13,913 nucleotides of DNA, taken from NCBI GenBank assembly GCA_036939975.1, contig JALLPB010000651.1, forward strand, positions 1 through 13,913. Reading direction: 5' to 3'. This DNA comes from Cyclostephanos tholiformis (Eukaryota > Bacillariophyta > Thalassiosirophyceae > Thalassiosirales > Thalassiosiraceae). The stretch's first letter is position 1, and each line of letters opens with the position of its first letter. Shown here in pieces: positions 8,034 to 13,913 of this stretch. The notes below the pieces were generated by a model. The model was given only the letters and a program-made list of their open reading frames with translations. It was not told the DNA's origin and searched no databases. Made by a program: the position numbers and the translations under genes.

Positions 8034-8583
8034 TCCGACGCCGTCGTCGTCGTTCGGGGGTGGTGCGATGGGAAGGTATTAAAGGTGGGAGTGATGAAAG
8101 TCGCTGGGCTACGTACAGGAGAGGGAGAATACGAAATCCTAAGTAGGGTGCGGGGAGAAAGGTGTCGGAAGCAAGAAAAGTTTTTTTCCTGGATAGTACT
8201 CTATGTATTTCCCAACCGAGAACTGACGCTGTGATTACACGGTCTGGCCGGACGTGGAGATCTCGTGGAACGGACGGCGCGCGCGCGATGATCTCGCGGC
8301 GCTGTGGATGGATCGCGGTCGCGGACGTCGACATCGACGACGTCGCCACTACGAGATTGAAGGACATCCTTCGTGTCGTACCGGGGAAGGAAGGACGATG
8401 CGCCGAACGAATGCGGATGCGACGGGCATGGGAGGCCTCGGTGCCTGAACGTTGATACACATCGATTATCTTGACGAGTCCCCCCCATTGTCCTCCTCAA
8501 GCCGTGTGGAATTCACGTGACATCGAAAACTCTGCAAACACGAGAGGAGTTTGGTCGATAAACGCACCGACGACGACGATTCC
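8034..8583. promoter_or_regulatory. ADAT1 5' region
   Basis: About 550 bp of GC-rich sequence lies upstream of the ADAT1 ATG. It should contain the ADAT1 promoter and, if the uncertain + strand reading frames beyond 8584 are a gene, a divergent promoter. No TATA box is convincing. A palindromic E-box-like TCACGTGA lies at 8513-8520, and ACGGTCTGGCCGGACG at 8239-8254 closely resembles a block at 3519-3534. A + strand frame ending at 8455 is GC3-rich over its last ~55 codons (it includes TRLKDILRVVPG) and could be an exon, but I cannot join it to anything. Confidence 0.4.
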
Positions 8584-9210
8584 ATGGCTGTTACCGTGGA
8601 TTGGACTGTATCGCCGACGTTGGTTACTTGCAAAGGCGTCGATTTTCGCGCACCTCTGCAACAAGAGATTCCGACGGAGGTGCAGCTGCCCGCCCCTATC
8701 CCATAAGGGGTTCCGACGGAGTGACGGCCAAAGCAGCGCCAAATCGACCCAACGCAGAAATATACTCCTCGTGAATCGCATCCCCGTCATCACGCTTCCC
8801 GAGCACATCTATCTCGGGGATGTACCTCGAGTACGCGTCCATCCGTCCCAAATGCGTCATAAAGATCACCTGCCTGGGTTCTCTGGGAATGTGCAATGTG
8901 GAGTTCATGTCGAGGCGACACGCCGAGGTGGCATACGACGCGTTGATCGGGTAGGAACGAGTAGACAGTTATGGGAATGTCCAGAAGAAAATAGAGTTGA
9001 AGCGTGGTGGGTGGAACTCTTGGAGTTTGCAGGATGCAAGTGAACGGTTTAAAACCAGCATTCATAATGTTGATCACCACCAAGACGTTTTCGATGTCGT
9101 CCTCTAACGATGACGATATTTCTCGCCACGCAAATAGCTCAATGTGGCGTTGGCATACACGCCCCTCTCCAACAAGGGATTCCAACGGAGATACAGCTAG
9201 AGGGGTTCTT
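8584..9210 (+). pseudogene. Broken or unresolved reading frames with a repeated APLQQxIPTExQL motif
   Basis: No intact gene can be assembled. Three + strand pieces in different frames look coding. The first, 8584-8706, begins at an ATG in good context (MAVTVDWTVSPTLV) and runs 40 codons to a TAA. The second, about 8775-8954, has a GC3 near 80 percent and includes SLGMCNVEFMSRRHAEVAYD, faintly like the beta3-alpha2 part of an RRM. The third, about 9079-9213, ends in FLFWYN. The first and third share APLQQEIPTEVQL (8650-8688) and APLQQGIPTEIQL (9161-9199). A degraded copy at 8692-8721 has a TAA inside and a TGA just after. Most differences between the two good copies are synonymous in this frame, favouring past + strand coding. 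The - strand has open frames too (8696-8908, 8790-9185), so a spliced gene on either strand, or a pseudogene, remains possible. I do not recognise the family. Confidence 0.3.
8650..8721 (+). repeat. Two adjacent copies of a 30-40-bp repeat; third copy at 9161-9205
   Basis: Copies at 8650-8688, 8692-8721 and 9161-9199 share a core reading roughly CC[TC]CTNCAACAAGRGATTCC followed by RACGGAG. The first is bracketed by inverted GCACCTC/GAGGTGC (8650-8656, 8677-8683) and the distant one by CCCCTCT/AGAGGGG (9162-9168, 9199-9205). The repeat can therefore be read either as a peptide-coding repeat or as a small stem-forming element. Confidence 0.6.
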
Positions 9211-9383
9211 GTTTTGGTACAACTAATTCATGTAGGCTCAAGTATGGGGTGGCGTATATATCAAAGCAGATAGAATATATTATATGTGATAGGTTTAGAA
9301 TAGTTGAGTTTAAACCAGCAGTAGCTCTATGAATAATGAAAATTATCATTCATTCACTATGTGTCTCTGGCCAGTTCTTCTCT
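9206..9383. other. 3' flank of the kinesin gene, nothing distinct
   Basis: AT-rich sequence downstream of the kinesin stop codon on the - strand. It should hold the kinesin 3' UTR. I see no AATAAA hexamer in the expected orientation, no RNA gene and no credible ORF. Confidence 0.4.
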
Positions 9384-12300
9384 CTATCGCTTCATTCGCT
9401 TGTGTGAGTGATGATTGGATGGAGATGGCAACCCTGAAGGACACTTGTTCTTTTCCCTTGTGACTTGAACAACAGGACGTTTGAGCTGTCGCAATGTGTT
9501 CGAATCTGTGCTGTTAGCATTTATATCACGATATTTGAGACGAGGGGATGGATGGGATGATGTGCTAGCATAGCTTGTCCTGCTTGCATTATCATCGTCC
9601 TGCGACTCATGCGTGGGGTTTTCCGAATGGCCGAGAGATGATGTTGATGTTGAAGCAGCCGTGACTACAGATGTAACAGTATAATTCGATGACCCTGCGC
9701 CATCGAAAACGAACCCTTTCAGGAGAAAGTCCTCGACGGGTGTTGATGATAAGTTGGAGTTGATGGGAAATTCACTCCTCGATGGTGCAGTATCTACCGG
9801 TTTGGTGCATTGGATCTGGTTGTGAGCGAAGTCTTCCACAGACTGCTCGACGATAGAGCTCTGCGATTTGCCCTCTGACGTGGCACGATTAGATAACTCA
9901 ACCAGAGTAGTCATTGTAGACACCAGTCGTTCTTTACACGAATCGAGTTCTGCCAAGTAATACGGCACAGATTCGTTAGAATGCACGTTACTTGCAGAAA
10001 CAGTTTCGTTGCTCAATGTCTCTGCCGCATCGTGCTGCATTTTTGCGATTGATTTAATTTTTCCTGTCAGATCCGAAACCTGGGCTCCAACAGTTCTTAA
10101 ATTGTCGTTCATCTTATTTGCGGTGACATTACGATTCGTCGCAATACCATCCAAGTCACCATTGACTTTGGGGATCACTGTGCTACTTATGAAGGCAATT
10201 GTGTTCAAACCCAACTGCATTGTATTTTTCACATCAGCACACGTGGGCTTGTAAACGGAGTTAATGAGTGATGATGAGCATGCTTTTTCATCACGCTCAA
10301 CCGCTTTTAGAACCTCAAGGCTTTGATCATTGAGCTGCTTCATTTCCGAAACGGTAGCGTGACTTATGGATGCGTAGCTAGAAGTCAATTCGCTGAGGCA
10401 ATTCGATGACTTTATTACTTCCTCAAGAACAGCTTCTGTAGACTTCATAACATCCTTTGCCTTGAAGTCATTATTACATACTATGGATGCATTTTCAGAT
10501 ACAAGCTTATTTGTCAGCTGCATATTGTCCATCACTTGTTTCGCAGACTGAGTTATCTTGTTATTTGTGCTTGACAGGTCCGCGCTGTCATTTTCCAGAA
10601 TTTGGAAGTGACACAAGTGAGAGTCGGCCAGCTTCTTGATTTCAGATGATACGATGACATTCACTCCTGATATTATCGATTGCATCACCTCATTTTGGAG
10701 TCTAACCTGCACATCGCGAGACTCAATCAATCTCTGACGATGCAAATTCAAGAGCGAAGTTTGGTGATCGATCGCTTGCACACAGACTGGCCCCGTATCA
10801 TCAAGAAATGATCGCTGTTCTCCCAGAAGCTTCTTCATTTGATCGTGGTTGTGCATACCCTGATCAAACTCGTCAATTAACATCTTCAGCGATGCAGAGC
10901 TTGGTGTTGTTGAATCAAGCACGGTCTTTGAATTTGCGAGAGACTTTTCCCTCCACTGCTCTATGAGAGAATCCAATTTCTGCGCTTTTTCGAGCTTCGA
11001 CTGGGACAGTTTTGTTATAGAATTCCTCATCCTCATGACCAAGTGGGATATGACATTTCTCGTCTCGATAACATTTGATTCGAATGATTGCAACGCTTGG
11101 CTTGTTGATGCTTGTATCGAAGAGGAACTTTCATCCAACTTTTTGGTACACTCGTCGAGCCTACGTCTCATGGATTCGCAGGAATCTTCGAGTGATTTCT
11201 CTCCCATAAAAAACTCGGCATTCGCCGACTGGATAACATTTAGAGCAGATTTCGAGCTCGCCTCCGCTGTGGAAATCATCCCACCTTCTCCTGCTAGCTG
11301 CATCTTGATAGAATCCGTGACGCAAGTGACATTTTTCGCAATTTCGGATAAGAGCTTTTGCGTTTCAGAGACGGAGTTACGCCCCAATGTGTGATTGATG
11401 GTAGCGATTTTGAGTGCGTCTTTCTGACTCAGCTCAATGTTGGAAGAGATGATGTCAAATGAGGACTTGATATTGTCCAACACGGCCAACGCAGCACTTT
11501 GGAAATGTTTCGTGGCATTCTTACGTTCGGACTCCTGATCTCTCTGGATTAAAATAAGGGAGTGGAAATCATTCCTTTCTTTGATAACATCCTCCAGGTT
11601 TCTAATAAGTGTCTGTGCCTCCATAGTGAGCGATATCTCAGTATCTTGCGTCGCCTTTAGTACCAAGTTCTTCTTCTGCAGTTGAATCTGTGTTTCGTGC
11701 AGCACTTGTTCCGTGTTCAATCTCTTCCTTGTCTCCTTATCAACCTCCTGTTTCAATAAAAGTATCTCCTTGCTGGCATCGAAAAGCTTTTGCTGACTGT
11801 TCAACAAGTCCGACTCTGCCCTTTCAACACGATCCTGTAACTCCAGTTGTTGAATATGCTTCCGTGCCAACGCCGCCTGGGCCTCGTCGACTTGAGTTTG
11901 CATGTATTCCAATCTCATTTCCATCTCCTGCCAACTGTCAATAGTGATAGCAGGTGACTTGGAATCGTTCCCGTCGAAACTAGGCATATTATCCCCTAAT
12001 GCGATCAATGACGAAGAGACAGGATTGTTGACAATGCCATTGGCCGAATGAGCGTAGTTCAGAGTGGACACGGACTCTTCGATGGCGGTGATGGAAGGTG
12101 AGACTGTCGCAATGATGACTGTCTTACATCGGCCGCCGAGCGCCTCCTGAAGAACTCGAGTGAGCTTCGAATCACTGCGAAATTAAATACCAATTGGAAG
12201 TATCGCATCAGATTTGATAGCATAAGCCACAAGCATCCCTTGCGTAAGTGTGTCAGGTCTCACCGATACGGAATCCTTGCGGTTGAATTCTTATTCAAGC

Positions 12301-13567
12301 TCTTTTCCTTCAACACCGTGATCACCCTTCCTAACGTCAACAGACTACGATTGATATTCATTCGTTCCCGTTCGCGAGCAACCGCATCGGGGCAGCTCTT
12401 GTCATTCCCTGCGCTCTTGGCACACTGTAGAGCGAGAAATTGGCCCCACACGTAGCAGCAAGCATCATCAGAGTATGATTTATCAAGAAGCGACGGGAAT
12501 TTCAACGAGGAGCGTCTTACCTCGCTTCCCGCCAAGTCGACCATGTGTAACTTGCCAGTGAACTCCATATCACCCTCCTCATTCAGTAATGAGATTTTGC
12601 CATGGACTTGGATTGTGAAGAGACAATGCGAGCGGGAGGAGGATTTGTTCATTCTAGTCTCGCCGATCATTCTTGAATGTTGAGCCCTTTGCATAAGGTT
12701 GAGTACGTCGGCAGCGCTATGTACCTGCTTCTCGGTTAGGCCTCTGAATAGAATGAATGGTCAGATTGGAAAGTGAGTGAAAAGCATGTACGAGGAGGAA
12801 TTTCGTTGCGGCCTTGGATCTTCTTTCATCTTACCTGCAAAATGTACCATCTTTACCTTCCATGATATCCATCTTTACTCCGCCATTACTATCCACCAAT
12901 AAATCTCGAAGCTCCTCGTTATATATTTCCAGGTAAGAGCACGTAACAACTTGCTCCTTGTACTGCGGCTGTTTCAAATGCTCGAACATCGCCCGAGCGC
13001 TCCGGGGGATGATACCGTACAATTCCGGACTTGTCAGCGACCCCTCCACTGTAATTGACATGATATTTCGCGACATTCGCACGGAAGGTTAAAAACAATC
13101 AAGTTCAGATTGGGGCGATGTGCGCTGATCGGAACAATCGTATCGGGCGAACTAATCCGAGGTTACTCACTCGTGTGCGTCTTCCCGGTACCGGTTTGTC
13201 CGTACGCGAACACCGTGCTTTCGAATCCACGCATGACGTCCATGATGACCGGCTTGACCGTCGCCTCGAAAACTTCCTCCTGGGTGCTGAATCCGGTAAA
13301 GACGTTGTCGAAGGAGTAGGTCGTCTTCAGTTGCTTCCGGCCTTTTCCCTTTATGACGGTCACCGATCCCTCCTGGGTTTTGGCGGTGATGACCGGTAGG
13401 GTCCCGTGTTTCATCTCGTTGTCATTCATGGGACGTAGGCGGACCACGACTTGAATGGCGGAGCCACCTCCCGCCCCGGAGGGGGGGGAGGAGGCGGGCC
13501 TAGAGCCGCCGCCGCTGCTGCTTTTGTAGGACTCCACGGCCGAGCTTGGTCTGTTTTCTGTAGCCAT
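9384..13567 (-). CDS. Kinesin motor protein, kinesin-5 (BimC/Eg5) type, five exons, 1261 aa
   Basis: A microtubule plus-end motor; kinesin-5 proteins cross-link and slide antiparallel spindle microtubules. Exons (- strand) are 13567-13171, 13048-12835, 12743-12521, 12424-12264 and 12174-9384 (3786 nt with stop). Introns of 122, 91, 96 and 89 bp all have GT-AG ends. The motor starts near residue 37 with IQVVVRLRP, then the P-loop GQTGTGKT 123-130, GIIPRS, SSRSH switch I 239-243, DLAGSE switch II 273-278, NINRSLLTLGRVI 301-313 and IPYRDSKLTR 329-338. STLNYAHSANGIVNNP (from 368) resembles the kinesin-5 neck linker. A coiled coil runs about 412-556 and further heptad-like stretches follow. The tail after about 1150 is Ser/Thr-rich and ends in the basic HKRMKR. 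The ATG is in good context (AAAATGG) and is followed by a Gly/Ser/Pro-rich leader. The length is greater than the roughly 1050 aa of vertebrate Eg5. Loop L5 looks short, so the subfamily assignment rests mainly on the neck and LLTLGRVI region; kinesin identity itself is secure. Confidence 0.93.
12425..12520 (-). other. Stop-free, in-frame 96-bp kinesin intron
   Basis: The third kinesin intron runs from a GTAAGA donor at 12520 to a pyrimidine-rich CTCTACAG acceptor ending at 12425. It sits in phase 0 between E278 of DLAGSE and C279, is exactly 32 codons long and has no stop in the reading frame. Splicing is preferred because it joins switch II to the following loop in the usual family order, but a retained copy would still give a full-length protein. 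Confidence 0.8.
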
Positions 13568-13883
13568 TTTCTGCGTTTGTGGGGGATTTGTCGCGACGAT
13601 GATGATGGAGAGTGGACGATTAAGTGTTGCTGTAGGTAAAGCACTCTACGAATTAGCGGCCGCCATTGACCTCATGAATAAAAAAGTATTGTTACTACGA
13701 TAGTACCTTCTTCTGCGCCGTGCAGGGGCGATTTGCGATTTGTCCGTTACACTCAAAAATTGGCGCAAGAGGTAATTTTATTTTTTACTATCATAGACCC
13801 CGCCATATTAAGAGCGAGTCAACTATCGCTAACCTAATCTCAACGCGATACAAAATACTACATCTAAGGGGTTTAGACAAAAC
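13568..13883 (-). promoter_or_regulatory. Upstream region of the kinesin gene
   Basis: The - strand leader and promoter of the kinesin. A CCAAT box in forward orientation relative to the gene is embedded in GCGCCAAT at 13766-13759, about 195 bases before the ATG. This block also resembles, with one mismatch, an E2F-type site (TTTSGCGC read on the + strand). Such sites suit a cell-cycle gene, but one short match proves little. No TATA element is convincing. Confidence 0.35.
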
Positions 13884-13913
13884 GTAGGAGCTCCTACAGG
13901 TAGTTTAGACAAA
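13871..13913. repeat. Direct repeat flanking a 14-bp palindrome
   Basis: GTTTAGACAAA occurs at 13871-13881 and again at 13903-13913, right at the window edge. Between them is the perfect palindrome GTAGGAGCTCCTAC at 13884-13897. It may be the edge of a repeat or element that continues beyond the window. Confidence 0.6.

Noticed and set aside
1..13913. CRISPR arrays, rRNA, tRNA, bacterial-type operons
   Set aside because: No regularly spaced repeats of that kind, no cloverleaf or rRNA core seen on either strand by eye, and the genes are intron-containing eukaryotic ones.

Overview
The window is eukaryotic nuclear DNA. The genes have short spliceosomal GT-AG introns (82-190 bp), large intrinsically disordered or low-complexity proteins, a multi-exon kinesin and a eukaryotic-type tRNA adenosine deaminase. 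Compact introns, GC-rich 5' gene ends, abundant GAC/GTC microsatellites and a TE-rich AT-richer flank would suit a stramenopile alga such as a centric diatom. That placement is inference; nothing here fixes the species.

Layout. (1) 1-3590 has no convincing intact gene and looks like a graveyard of non-autonomous DNA transposons. It holds a 683-bp candidate element with 18-bp terminal inverted repeats that contains a near-perfect ~95-bp foldback hairpin. A second inverted-repeat pair has 39-bp arms, a third element has ~40-bp arms, and a decayed fragment resembles the C-terminal end of a Harbinger-type (DDE_Tnp_4) transposase. G-rich quadruplex-like tracts and an AT-rich degenerate tandem repeat lie among them. 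(2) 3938-5728 (+) is an intronless 596-codon gene of unknown function, Q/P/H-rich, with a two-codon upstream ORF. (3) 5839-8033 (-) is a three-exon ADAT1/TAD1-type tRNA adenosine deaminase, convergent with the previous gene across only 110 bp. All zinc ligands and the catalytic glutamate are present, but the domain is interrupted by acidic and basic homopolymeric tracts. (4) 8034-9383 separates ADAT1 from the kinesin. It starts with the ADAT1 5' region and then holds broken reading frames on both strands, including a peptide repeat (APLQQxIPTExQL) present as two good copies and one with stops. (5) 9384-13567 (-) is a five-exon kinesin, 1261 residues, best assigned to kinesin-5 (BimC/Eg5). (6) 13568-13913 is its upstream region plus a small palindrome/direct-repeat cluster at the edge.

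The three genes do not form a pathway: one is cytoskeletal/mitotic, one is tRNA editing and one is unknown. I reconstructed the exon structures by hand. All junction phases add up (kinesin exons 397+214+223+161+2791 = 3786 nt; ADAT1 exons 859+654+410 = 1923 nt), and each junction restores a conserved family motif, so both models are well supported. I did not find a clearly new biological system. The most unusual items are the reverse-complementary acidic/basic tracts inside ADAT1, the 96-bp stop-free in-frame kinesin intron at switch II, and the repeated peptide motif in the ADAT1-kinesin gap.
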